Source: Whalleya microplaca (Eukaryota; Ascomycota; Sordariomycetes; Xylariales; Xylariaceae). From it: 64,000 nt of DNA. Below, piece by piece: positions 12,441-22,927 of the stretch. The notes below the pieces were generated by a model, which saw nothing but the letters and a program-made list of their open reading frames with translations, was not told where the DNA came from and did no database searches. The stretch is from assembly GCA_022497155.1 (NCBI GenBank), contig MU385730.1, positions 372,001 to 436,000 on the forward strand, read 5' to 3'. The first letter of the stretch is position 1. The number at the start of each line of letters is the position of its first letter. Position numbers and translations under genes: made by a program.

Positions 12441-13913
12441 ATGAGACCTCCCATTCCAGTATTGGCAGACTATGGAATCTCGCCACAGCACGGCTTCTTG
12501 CCAGACGTGTTACCTTTGACGAGACTTCCTGATCCATACTACAATAAATGGGAGTCCATTGCCACCAATCTTCAGAGCCTGATCCTTAGCAAGCGGCTGC
12601 AAGGAGTCATCGACCGCCTTCCTGTCCTCTCCACCGTCGGTCTGGAACATGACGCAGAATGGCGGAGAGCCTACATGCTCCTTACCTTTTTCGCTCACGG
12701 TTATATCTGGGGAGGTGACACTCCTTGTGATCGCGTGCCGCCGAGCATTTCCGCGCCGCTTCTGAAGATCTGCGAGCACCTCGAAGTTCCGCCCGTGTCT
12801 ACCTACGCTGCCTCGGTGCTATGGAACTTCAAGCCGCTCTTCGTGGACGAGGATATCGATGACCTCGACAACCTCGCCACCCTGGTCACCTTCACCGGGT
12901 CCCTCGACGAATCCTGGTTCTATCTGGTTTCCGTCGCCATCGAGGCTCGAGGCGGCCCCATCATTCCCCTCATGCTGAATGCAATCGCCGCCGCTCGCGA
13001 GGGCGACAGTGCCACCGTAACACGTTGCCTGCGCGTCTTCGCCCAATGTCTCGACGACCTTGGCGAACTATTGCGTCGCATGAATGAGAGCTGCGACCCC
13101 GGTTTCTTTTACCGTCGCATTCGTACCTTCTTGGCCGGTAGCAAGAACATGGCCGAGGCAGGACTGCCGAACGGTGTCATGTACGACGACGGCTCGGGCC
13201 ACTCCGAATACGTTCAGTATAGCGGCCCCAGCAACGCGCAGAGCAGTCTCATCCAGTTCTTCGACATCATCCTCGGCATCGAACATCGTCCCACCGGCGA
13301 GAAGGCCGAGCCGGCCTCGGAATCCGAACGTGAGGGGCGTAGCTCAATGCCCAAGCACAATTTCATCCGCGACATGCGACGGTACATGCCGGGCCCGCAC
13401 GCCCGGTTCCTAAACGACGTCGGCGCGGTGGCCAACATCCGCGAGTTCGTCGAGAGCCGCGGACCCAGCGACCGCCCTCTCAGCATCGCCTACGACGCGT
13501 GCCTGTCGATGCTGCGCGCCTTCCGCGACATCCACATCACGATAGTGACGCGCTACATCATCGTGCCGTCGCGCGTGATCCGTGCCCGCAGCCGCTCCCG
13601 CAGCCCCGAGGCCGTCCGCAACCGGCAGAACCTGGCCACCGCGTCGCGCAACGAGAAGCACAAGAAGGTCAAGGGCACCGGCGGCACGGCCCTGATCCCC
13701 TTCCTCAAGCAGGCGCGCGACGAGACCGGCGAGCCCGCCGTCGAGGCCTGGGCGAGGAAGTTCATGAGCCGCCAGACTAAGGTCTCGGGCCAGAACGACT
13801 TCTTCCTCGGCAAGGCGGAGGAGCCGGACGTCTTGGATGACCCCGTCATGGAGCACGGGCTGGCTGGGACTTGGACTATGGATGAGGATGTTGGCGGTAT
13901 CTGCAACTACTGA
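12441..13913 (+). CDS. BNA2: Indoleamine 2,3-dioxygenase (490 aa)
   Basis: A heme dioxygenase that opens the indole ring of L-tryptophan to N-formylkynurenine, the first step of the kynurenine route to NAD. It is cytosolic and encoded in one exon. Family hallmarks: the N-terminal LADYGISPQHGFLPD, WESIATNL, the active-site region SWFYLVSVAIEARGG (about 158-172), FFYRRIRTFLAGSKN (about 222-236) and YVQYSGPSNAQSSLIQFFDI (about 257-276). The proximal heme ligand is expected to be His365 in RDIHITIVTRYI. The substrate-loop segment KGTGGTALIPFLKQARDETG is at about 411-430. Two low-complexity inserts (about 286-303, and an Arg/Ser stretch at 378-390) lengthen it relative to human IDO, as in other fungal copies. 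It appears intact. The 3' half is markedly G/C-rich at third positions. Confidence 0.96.
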   Translation: MRPPIPVLADYGISPQHGFLPDVLPLTRLPDPYYNKWESIATNLQSLILSKRLQGVIDRLPVLSTVGLEHDAEWRRAYMLLTFFAHGYIWGGDTPCDRVPPSISAPLLKICEHLEVPPVSTYAASVLWNFKPLFVDEDIDDLDNLATLVTFTGSLDESWFYLVSVAIEARGGPIIPLMLNAIAAAREGDSATVTRCLRVFAQCLDDLGELLRRMNESCDPGFFYRRIRTFLAGSKNMAEAGLPNGVMYDDGSGHSEYVQYSGPSNAQSSLIQFFDIILGIEHRPTGEKAEPASESEREGRSSMPKHNFIRDMRRYMPGPHARFLNDVGAVANIREFVESRGPSDRPLSIAYDACLSMLRAFRDIHITIVTRYIIVPSRVIRARSRSRSPEAVRNRQNLATASRNEKHKKVKGTGGTALIPFLKQARDETGEPAVEAWARKFMSRQTKVSGQNDFFLGKAEEPDVLDDPVMEHGLAGTWTMDEDVGGICNY

Positions 13914-14318
13914 GCTGTGCTGGAGGCGCAGTTTTTGGTACTTGGAAATCACGAGGGTCGATTTAGACCCTTTTTTATACCTGACTTTTCAGTTGGTTTC
14001 GTATCACTATGATAGCGATCACGTCCTGTCTTGTTCGCTGCTTTCAACCATCAGCACGATTAGCTATTGAGCGTATTCCGTATAGAAATAGAGAATATAA
14101 GTCGAACAGAATTCTCAGCGAGACTATGTGACTACCGCTCTGAACTGTAAATTTCTTGGTAGTGTCACAGGCATTCTGCGCGTAGATCATGGTAGCGTTA
14201 TAAAAGCGCTACACTCTATTAAGAATTCAACACTTGATTAGTCTGATAAGGGGCTGTGGCAGGAGCTGGTAGGTGCTGAAGGTTCATAAAGGGGGTATTC
14301 AAGGCGTTATGACAGGAG
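13914..14318. other. 3' region of BNA2 and flank of the MITE
   Basis: Non-coding and A/T-rich. It probably contains the BNA2 3' untranslated region. No gene is supported. Confidence 0.4.
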
Positions 14319-14326
14319 CTATAACA

Positions 14327-14786
14327 CAGCGCTTGCATCAAATCAATTGAATTGAATTGAATGGATTTATGGTTTCTCCCCCCTCCCCACAGAATATCTC
14401 AATTCAAATCGAACCTTGAGAATCCATCGATGCCTTTCAGTTTATTACCTTCAGATTATTTCCCCATATATACAGCTTAAGCCACCAGTCGTGTCAATTT
14501 CCATGACAATTTTCTGGTGTCATTCGGCAGCTATTGCTAACGTCAATGACAACCTTGCTAAGAACTGACCACTATTAAGTTCGTGTGTTTTATCTAACAA
14601 TTTTGCTATGCTAAGTCATAACAAGTTTTTTTCAGGGGTAACTTCAGGGGTAAATTCAGAGGGTCAGTAGTCAAATCAAATCGTGTATAACGTCAATTCA
14701 AAGTGGTTTCAATCTTAGTTGAGTTGAATTGACTCAAATCAAAGCGGTGCAGTTATTTGATTTGAGTTAATTTGATGGAGGCGCTG
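14327..14786. mobile_element. hAT-like MITE, about 460 bases
   Basis: The left end reads CAGCGCTTGCATCAAAT and the right end, reverse-complemented, reads CAGCGCCTCCATCAAAT, so the ends form terminal inverted repeats of about 17 bases with 2 mismatches. Similarity continues inward as degenerate subterminal AATTGAATTGAA-type motifs. The flanking octamers are CTATAACA (14319-14326) and CTCTAACA (14787-14794), a 7/8 match to an 8-base target duplication. An 8-base duplication and CAGNG ends are hallmarks of the hAT superfamily. There is no coding capacity, so it would be non-autonomous. The class is inferred from the ends only. Confidence 0.55.
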
Positions 14787-14794
14787 CTCTAACA

Positions 14795-15016
14795 ATACAT
14801 ACAACTCGGGTGATTGTACCAACTCACAGGGGTGACCTCTCAGTACATCTCCTTAACCGCAAAACAACTCAAAAAGGATGGTTTGTCTAGCTTATGGGGA
14901 CTAATTGCGCCAAGTGACTTGGGGAGGCCTGCGATATCCGAGATTTACTAAGCTCCGATAGTATTCCCGCGGTCAACTCTTTGCAGTAGGTTGGGACAGC
15001 ATCGGCTGCGAGTTAT
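14795..15016. other. Flank between the MITE and the chitinase-like gene
   Basis: Non-coding. It is likely the 3' untranslated region of the minus-strand chitinase-like gene that ends at 15017. Confidence 0.4.
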
Positions 15017-18000
15017 TCACCTAGGGCAAATGCCGCCACGAATACTCTCAACTAAGTCCAGTTTCGTCTTTACGCCTCCGAGGCTGTCGTACTCGGACGA
15101 GGTTATGCCTCGTCGGGAGTTGGCCGCGTTCCTGAAGCCGGTACGGCCCAGGCCGGCGCCTGCCAGGTAGCTGAAGACGGTCATGAAGGCGTTCTCGGGA
15201 TCGTTGACAATGTCGTAGATGGCCATGCCCGCGTCCCCGGTAGTGCCGATGAGCCGGAGCAGGGAGCGGACCGTCGCCATGCTCACGGACCCGATGGCCT
15301 CGCCCACGAAGGGGATCCAGAAGAGCAGGCCGGTGAGGAAATTGAGGATGAACTCCTCGCGCTGCTGCTTCTCGATCTCGCCGGCCTTCTCGACGATCTT
15401 CTCCATGCTCGAGACGGCCTCCTCCGTCAAGTAGCCCAGCAGCGACGTGGCGTCTACCAGGTCCGACAGCTCCATCAGGTCGTCCCAATCCCCGTACGCC
15501 CGCACGATCTTAAACCGGTCGAGCATGTCGGTTGCCTTGGGGAAGGAGTCGCCGATGACCTCCTTGGGGTTGTAGACCGTGACCTTGTCGGCGAGGGGGT
15601 AGTTGTAGAAGAAGTTGTTCTGCCTGTCCATGCACTCGTTGACGTCCTCGCCCGCGTACTGGCACCCGTTGTTGACCCGCATGAGCCGCCTGCCGAATTT
15701 GATCCACGACTCTTCGATGCCGTACTCCTCTCCAATGTCTTTCCAGAAACCGTCAGCGTCCTTGAGCGTGAACGTGGCATTAGGGATCGGGGTTAGGTCT
15801 CCATCCGCGATGGATCGCTGGAACTTCATTTGGGGGCACGTGATTTCAATAGTACCCCTGCCGTTCTTGCAGTCGCTGCCTTTGACGCAGTTCTCGAGAC
15901 AGGTGGCATAGTGGCAGCTGCTGCAGCACGTAACGTCCTTGGTCTCTTTACACGTGAAGTACTTGTGTACCTTGTCGCTCGCCATGAAATGGTTGACTTG
16001 AGCAGGGACCTGGTCCGCGACGTATTTCTCGTAGATCGAGAACTTGTCATCGTAGCCGTCGTCGATGAGTTTCTTGTACTTGTTCAGGGCTGTCTCCAAG
16101 GTGGCGACCTGAATGTCTAGTAGGTACTGCTCAATGCAGTGGGCGGGCATCGAGTCTTTCCGTTGGTCGAGCTGATCAAGCGTGGTGTATGAGCCCTGGC
16201 ACGGAGGCCAATAGTTCTCGTCGATGTCGTATTCGTAATTCTCGTCGTAGCCATCGCCGCCGCTCCCACTGGACGCCGTTAGTACGGAAGGAAACCGGAA
16301 GTGCGCAATAATGATGGTGAGACTTACTCCACGAAATACTGCAAGTCCACGGCCCAGTCGGTAGTGCCCGCAAAGTTGTACGAATCGTAGAACTCGGTCC
16401 GTGACTTCTTCATGTCATCGCCCATGTAGGCTACCCACTCGGTGTCGTTGTAAACCAACATGTTGGAGCCTTCCTTCTTCCATTGCTTGTTAACCTTGCC
16501 GCTCTGGATGATCTCGTCGATTTCGGCATTGGAGATATAGCCTCCTGTATCCGTACAACGCCCTTTCGCTGCATCTGACACGCGGGGTGACCCTGTGAAC
16601 AGGCATTCTTCGGAGTCGCAACCCGCCTTGGCCATCTTGAACGACCGGCCGTAGCTGGTCACGCCCACGCCGACCTTGTTCGAGGCAGCGCCGGCTTTGG
16701 TGATCATAGAGAGGGCATCTTTGGTCTCCGTCTCGTTGACATGGGACCTCAGACAGTTGCCGGTCTCACAACCAGAAGAAGTCCACTTGTTGTCATAATC
16801 CCACTGGCCATGCAGATCGTACGTCATGTAAATGATGTAATCGAGATCCGTGGCCATGTCCTTGATAGGGTATGCCCTGAGATACCAATAGGATGCCGGT
16901 GCCGCGAAGGAAACTGATTTGGAAGAGCCCACTGATTTCTTGATACTGGATAGGAATTCGTAGTAGTTTTTACCATTGACAGGATCATCACTAGGTATGC
17001 CGGGAATATCAGGGGCCTGCGTGTTCACGTATTAGTCCCGCCAAACAGAACAAAGGGAGAGGGGGTTGGGCAACTCACTCCAGGATACACCCAGTCGAGG
17101 TCGATGCCGTCGAGATTGTGCTCGTCGACGAAAGCAATCAGATTGTCCTTGAACTTGTCGCGGTTGCCAGGCTGGACGGCGGTACGGAGGATGTTGAAAG
17201 TCCCGGGCATCGTGCTGAAGTCCCAGCCACCGAATGAGATGATCTTCTTGACGCCTGTCATGCCCTTGAAGATGTCAAACTGCTCCTGGACCTTGCTGAT
17301 ATCAACTGCGAAGTCATTCGGCGTGATGTCAGCGAAAGCGAAGTGAATATGACTGTAGACATCTGTGTCAATCTGGTCGACATCCATGGTCAAGCACTTG
17401 CGGTTGTGGTTCCAAGCCTCGAAGTACGCGACATTGATCTTCTCAGCCGGCGCAGATCCTTTGATGATATCTCTGCCACAGTTGCTGACACCTGTTCCAT
17501 ACAGTCAGCTTGATGCATTTCTTGCAGCATGGCTCTTGATGAAATAATGTAGCTGGAGACAGTGCAACTTACATCCGTTCTTTGCGCCCGAGGTTCCAGG
17601 CGCACCCGTCTCAGACTCCTTTTGGACGCAGAAGTCATCCGTCGTACCACATTTGCCCCAGATATTGCAACAAACATTTAGTGGACACGGGTTGAGTGTG
17701 CTCAAGTCGGTTCCTGCGGGAGGTCGGGCTGTGTCATTCACCTTTACGGATCCACGTTAGCCTGGGTAATGTCATAATGACTACATGCAGTGGGAAGGGA
17801 GACGATTTCTTACCGTTGGTCCGCAAACAGCGTTCTGTTAAGAATCCTCATTAGTCAAAGTACTTTGACATGGCACTTACAAGAAGTAGGCAAGAAAGTA
17901 CTCACAGGAACGCTCGCTGGCATGGGTGGGCTTCCTGTGCTCACACACATCTTGAAGTCGGGCAAGAGCTTCTCGCAGCCGTTCCAGTCCCAGGTCTTGC

Positions 18001-19643
18001 CGTTGAAGTCCTCCAGGTCTTTCACGGTCAAGTCACGGGCTGCCGCGATCTTGGCGCAATTGTCGTTCTTTATGGTCGTGTACACGGCGCAGTTACCATC
18101 GGGATCGGGCTTGGGCTTCAAGTCCGGCATCTTCCCGTCCGTGAAGCAGACCTGCTGACCCTCGGCCAGATTCGAGCATAGATCGTCTTTGGTGTTGGCC
18201 TTCATGAAGTCCGCCGCGCTGATACCGCACTTGGAGGCCAGCGAGCCGCAGCTGTCGCCGTAGACCACGGTTCTTGTCTTGCACGTGCCATCCGAGTTTC
18301 CCGGTGGAAGAGTGCTAGATAGAGTGCCGCTGCTGCAACAGACAATCTCATCGAGAACGAGGGTGTCGCAAAGGTCCTTGCGATTGTACTTCTCCAAGTT
18401 TTCCTGGCTGATCCCGCACCTGTCGGCCACAGCCCAACATCCATCTCCGGATTCGACTTTGGTTGTTTTGCAGTCGGCCCTTTTGGTAAAGAAAGACCTT
18501 GCCCCGTGGCTTGCGAGTGTAGTGCCAGATGATGTCGTCATATTGGTGCTACTATTTGACGTGGCCTCAACGGGCAAGGGAACACGCAGGGTGACCGACA
18601 CCCAAGGCTCTCTCGTGTCCGGCTGAGCGACACATTCTCCGTCGGCCCATGTCTTGACAGACTCTTGGATGAATGTGAGATTTGTGACACTAGCAGTAAC
18701 AATTCCTATGCTATAATCTGCGCCGCGGCCATCGGCACCACACAGCTGGATGACAGTGGCCTTAGAGATGGCCTTCTCCTCTACGTATTTCAGCAGATCG
18801 TTGAGAACATCCGAGCTATGACACTAAGTTAATGATTCGGCCGCCAAGGAAGCAAGTGTATGGCGCGAATGTAGGCTATGGATGGGAAAGAGGGTAATAA
18901 ACGACAATGGAAAAGCGCTCATATTGCGGCAGACATTACAAGAGGGGTATCACAGGCCTGGGTTCTGAAAGTCCCAAAGACATATTTATGGGCTAAATAA
19001 GTTCAAATCCCCGTGGTACTTACGTTACTCCGTGCTGATGAATCTCCGCTCCAGCAAAGACGCCAATGGCTGCTGATTGGGAATAGGCGAATTCGATTGC
19101 ATTGTGAGCACAGGAGGGTACCTGTAATGCGAGATTGCGGGATATCTGTTGCCCAGCAGCCAGGAGATGATTGACGGAGAATTCAGCAGCATTGCTGCCG
19201 ACTTGTGGTTCATGTATGTAAATGGTGGCTTCCTTCAGGACGCGATTAGACGTTGAACAGAGGGATGCCTTGCTCTTGTCCGCGACGAATGCAGCTTTTA
19301 CCCCTGAGCCATAGTCGGCAGTGCATGCCCTGACAGCCGTCGGAGTTGTTTGATCTTCAGCTGTAGTCTTGACGACCATGTTTAGCAGCATAGTCTCGTT
19401 ACATGACGCCAACTCTGTAGCGTCTGGAAACAAGAACCATTCGGCACTCGAGCTGCTGTCTTTGGTTGCACTGCACGGCACAGGGCACTTTTTGCGCGTA
19501 TCAAGTGATGCTCGCTGGGCGGTCGCGAGCCACGACTCAAGTTCTGCGACATCTTCGTCTCGGCGGGATATTTCAACATGAGAATGGGATGCAAAAGCCT
19601 TGGAAGCCAGTATGGCCCAAGGAACAAGTAAAGAAGCCCTCAT
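15017..19643 (-). CDS. Killer-toxin-alpha-like (subgroup C) GH18 chitinase-like protein with 3 LysM domains; catalytic Glu replaced (7 exons, 1357 aa)
   Basis: Exons in minus order: 19643-19024, 18815-17906, 17834-17814 (21 bases), 17741-17573, 17491-17079, 17016-16328 and 16268-15017. All junctions keep phase. Domain order: signal peptide (MRASLLVPWAILASKAFAS), a conserved N-terminal region, three Cys-rich LysM modules at about 322-368, 385-430 and 449-497, a chitin-binding type 1 hevein-like module at about 530-555 (CPLNVCCNIWGKCGTTDDFC), GH18 from about 591, and a long C-terminal extension. This is the architecture of subgroup C fungal chitinases, related to the chitin-binding subunit of Kluyveromyces zymocin. 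GH18 landmarks are present (VAYFEAW, ISFGGWD, MTYDLHGQWDYDNKW, TTDWAVDLQYF), but the DGIDLDWE motif reads DGIDLDWV. Valine 708 (codon 17088-17090) therefore replaces the proton donor. The product is probably secreted and chitin-binding without hydrolysis. Confidence 0.93.
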
Positions 19644-20510
19644 GATGACGTGGAATTGCGCAAGCAGGTTCACTGAGGAGATGAGAGCCTCTGACTCTCT
19701 GGCACGAGAGGGAGCAAATAAAAGGGGGATGGGAAAGACAGAAGCGGTTAAGCACAGGCAAGCTTGGCGTGAGTTAAGGGGAGGTTGAGCTGAGCGAACT
19801 TTGGATGGCGGAGCTCGCGCATTCGAGCGGCTCAAGATATCGACAACAAGGCCGGTGAGAATGGCCTTGGCATAAAAATGGGCTGATATTGTCCTGCTGG
19901 CACTACCTGGATTGCTTCCGCCTCTTTAGGCACACATAACCCCGGCTTTGTATATACAAGTACCCTCATCTACGTTACAGTCAGCCCCATCAACAGGGGT
20001 TTAGCAATCGAGTCGCCACGAGATGAGAAGAGCGCGGCGAGGAATTGAAGTTATTATCTCGGTCCCTGCTGAAAGACCCTGATTGGTCTGCCCTACGCGA
20101 TGCGGCTGATGTGTAAGGAGGCTCGTGAGGTATGCGTGCCTCACTGAACGATCCTGAAGTCTCCTTTCACCTACTGCATTCGGCACCTGCGTATTATACG
20201 CCGCAAACTAAACCTTCGCCAAGAGGTGAAATTAGCACCATGCTGGCAGTACTACTATAGTCAATACAACCATTAATAGAATGGCATATCGGGACGGAGA
20301 TCAAAGATTATACGGCAACATCGCGTATACTGATCCAGTTCTACTTCTAATAGAACATTATCAGATGCAGCTCCGCCGTGAACTTGAGCCTGGAGGACGG
20401 TCCTGGAATTGGGAGTATACTCATCAACTATTTTTCTTCACCCAACCTTTGCTTCGTCTGTGACTCGACTTCTTCCTTGCTCTGTCGAATCTTGTGCATC
20501 AGCAGCAGTC
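19644..20510. promoter_or_regulatory. Divergent promoter region between the chitinase-like gene and the 283-aa secreted protein
   Basis: An 867-base intergenic stretch separates two genes that point away from each other, so the two promoters share it. No coding frame is supported, and no specific operator was identified. Confidence 0.5.
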
Positions 20511-21362
20511 ATGAAAATTACTCTTTTCCTCGTTCTTTCTCACCTCTCCGCCGTCTTGGCCGGAGGTTGCCAAGGCTGCCTTGAACGCGTGCTGCTGTTC
20601 AATGCCTACGAGATCGATGGGCTCAACGATGCAAAAGACCAGACGATCGACTTCAAGTGCGCCAAATGGGACCCGAAGACCAAAGAGTGCACCCAGTGGA
20701 ATGCTTGCACGCCAAAGAAGAAGTCGGGTCGCACCCGGTGCAACTTTGACGACCTCATAGTGTTCCTGGGCAGGGCCCCTGTTCAAGACGGTTGGTCCGT
20801 CAACGATTCCGATGGGAAGTTGGATCCCGAGGAGACAGCCAAGCAATGTCACCACCTCTTCATGGCCGCCCCGGGGAAGAACCCTAAGGTGTACAACTTC
20901 CCGCCTTACGTAGCCGTAAAGGATACAAGGGAGTTCAACGGCTACATCAAGCGTGTCGGTGACACAGTCAACAACGCGTACAAGAACAAAGGGAACAGTG
21001 ATAACCGGGGCCTCTGGGATAGCTTCGACACGACTTTGGCCAAGGTCAGCGAGGCGCGGGCTGGAGACCACGGCCCTTATCTTGTTCAGGAAGCCAAGGC
21101 CAAGCTTGGTGGCAAAATGGACATACAAACACAGATCGTGGGAACTGGGAAGAACCCTGCTACTGGCGATGTGTGGGAAACCGTAGATTGGAATGAGACG
21201 GCCAAACAAGCCAAGGCCAAGGGCTTGCCTGATGTCGATAAAGAGATTCAGGGATTTCTCAAGACGTTCTATAACGGGGGAAATAAGGAGGCAAAGAATC
21301 ACCGCGTAGTGATACAGTCATACAAGCGACTGACGGACAGAAGCCAGAGTTGTCGTCGTTAA
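20511..21362 (+). CDS. Secreted protein of unknown function next to the chitinase-like gene (283 aa)
   Basis: Single exon. The ATG at 20511 gives a classical signal peptide (MKITLFLVLSHLSAVLA) followed by GGCQGCLERVLLFNAYEIDG. The N-terminal third holds six cysteines beyond the signal (CQGC, KCAKW, KECTQW, NACTPKK and RCNFDD). The remainder is hydrophilic and Lys/Asp-rich, with SVNDSDGKLDPEETAKQC resembling an EF-hand-like loop and a late Trp-containing segment VWETVDWNETAKQAKAKG. I know no function for this family. The divergent arrangement with the LysM/GH18 gene suggests co-regulation, perhaps as a cargo, partner or immunity component. That is inference. The start is set by the signal peptide; the frame is open further upstream only through non-ATG codons. 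Confidence 0.85.
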   Translation: MKITLFLVLSHLSAVLAGGCQGCLERVLLFNAYEIDGLNDAKDQTIDFKCAKWDPKTKECTQWNACTPKKKSGRTRCNFDDLIVFLGRAPVQDGWSVNDSDGKLDPEETAKQCHHLFMAAPGKNPKVYNFPPYVAVKDTREFNGYIKRVGDTVNNAYKNKGNSDNRGLWDSFDTTLAKVSEARAGDHGPYLVQEAKAKLGGKMDIQTQIVGTGKNPATGDVWETVDWNETAKQAKAKGLPDVDKEIQGFLKTFYNGGNKEAKNHRVVIQSYKRLTDRSQSCRR

Positions 21363-21527
21363 GATGGGAAGTTTGGAAGCAGTTACCTATGTGTAGCACA
21401 GCAGCAAAGGTTGGAAGAGGCAGAGCATGAGAAAGGAGAACAGGATAGATAGCATGGTTGTAGTATACAGGCCGATACGATTGTAGATAGGGCAATGATT
21501 GATTCGCCTCAATGAGACAATTATTAA

Positions 21528-22169
21528 TTAGAGAGGATCACCACTAGGATAGTCATATCCTTGCTTGGCCCACGCTTTTTTCAGCCCTTTGTCGAGCTCC
21601 CGTTCCATCTCGGAGCTTTCCATCATTCGGCCATCATCTGGATCAAAGAACCACAGGTTTTCCAGGGCGCAAGGCCAGAAGTGCTCGTAGGAAGCCCCAT
21701 GCCATGCTTCCATACCATCTTCACAAACTACGTGGATTTCCTCCGTGTTTACCCAGTCCTGGAGCTCTCTTACTTCCCTGTGGTAGAAGTATTCGTTCGA
21801 GTTTTCGCGCTCGAATCTTAGCCGCTTAATGGCTAATGCGACAGGTGCGAAAGCTTCGAACGAGGTTTTCCCGATAGAGACCATATCGATGTCCAAGTTG
21901 AGCCAGGCATAGCGCGACTCCGCACCGGCGGCGGCGTTGACCTTGGTGTCGGTGACCTCGGAGAAGGCCTGCCTGTACAGGCCCAAGTTACGAGCTTCTT
22001 GGCAGGTCTGGAGTATTGCCGGCACCGGCGTGGGCGAGATCAACTTTTGAACCTTTAGCGAGTTGTCAGGCACGACGCGGACCTCTACGACACGAGGTTC
22101 GACTGCCAAGGCCCAGATGCACACGCGAAGCTCGATTGGGAGGCGCGGAAATGGATGAAAGGTGGACAT
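21528..22169 (-). CDS. 2EXR-domain protein (213 aa)
   Basis: Single exon. It begins MSTFHPFPRLPIELRVCIWA followed by LAVEPRVVEVRVV, the hallmark N-terminal motif of the fungal 2EXR family (F-box-like, two ExR signatures). PTPVPAILQTCQEARNLGLY is the second conserved block, and YAWLNLDIDMVSIG is the third. These proteins are abundant and lineage-expanded in Pezizomycotina, and their molecular role is unknown. It is of ordinary length and appears complete. The terminator region runs towards the 283-aa gene, so the two genes converge. Confidence 0.88.
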   Translation of the reverse strand: MSTFHPFPRLPIELRVCIWALAVEPRVVEVRVVPDNSLKVQKLISPTPVPAILQTCQEARNLGLYRQAFSEVTDTKVNAAAGAESRYAWLNLDIDMVSIGKTSFEAFAPVALAIKRLRFERENSNEYFYHREVRELQDWVNTEEIHVVCEDGMEAWHGASYEHFWPCALENLWFFDPDDGRMMESSEMERELDKGLKKAWAKQGYDYPSGDPL

Positions 22170-22927
22170 TGTTGTTGGTTCCTAAGAGCAGGGCTCAACG
22201 TAGATAGACGGCGTAGTCTGCAGTCCGTGACTTGGAGGGGAAGGAGAAGAGCTGCTAATGGTTATTAACAGTCAGCACGTTGGGATACTTCGTGCCTATA
22301 TCGTATAATCCGCCAGTCCGTGTGATGTGAGGAAAATTATGTTGCGATGGAAATTTGTTTGCTGCTGTGTGGCGTATTTCTTGGCAATTCCTGTCATTTG
22401 GGCCGCCTTGTAACGGTGGTATAACACAATCAGATCCTGTATAGTCCCTAGCATAGGGCTGATTGAGGGGGATAGGATTGTAGGGATGGATTGGGGAACT
22501 GAAATATAAACCCACCTCCAACATGTTGATAAGTAGTCGGCCCGTTAGTGAATATCGCCTCACAGCCGCTACGGCACAGGCTGCCCAAGCTGCCACGTGC
22601 TACCCCACTATGTAGATAACGCTATGCAGGTACCGCAAAGTATCGTCGCGAGGAGGAGCATGCTGGCTCATTCTTACATGCGTAACCCAGACTCTAGACT
22701 ATAATTGAACCGGCACCGATATGAGCTGCAATACGAGCTGCACTTGGCATCAAGGGCGTAAAGAAGGGGGGAAACAAGCGAAATAAGTGATGCAAGCAGG
22801 TGAGAATAGGTACCTATAGGCGTGATTTCTGCCCGCTCCTCGTCCCATCTCCCATCGTCCATCGTCCAACCTCCACCCTTCCTACCTTACCGGCTTACCT
22901 AGCAATTCAATTTACATCAGCGTTGCT
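22170..22927. other. Divergent upstream region of the 2EXR and LysM-like/WSC genes
   Basis: No coding frame is supported. It contains the promoters of two divergent genes. Nothing specific was recognised. Confidence 0.4.

Noticed and set aside
13410..13952. 180-codon minus frame opposite BNA2
   Set aside because: It overlaps a confidently identified dioxygenase and has the compositional look of an antisense shadow.
20499..21302. 267-codon minus frame opposite the 283-aa secreted protein
   Set aside because: The plus frame has a signal peptide and ordered cysteines. The minus frame has neither and mirrors its codon usage.
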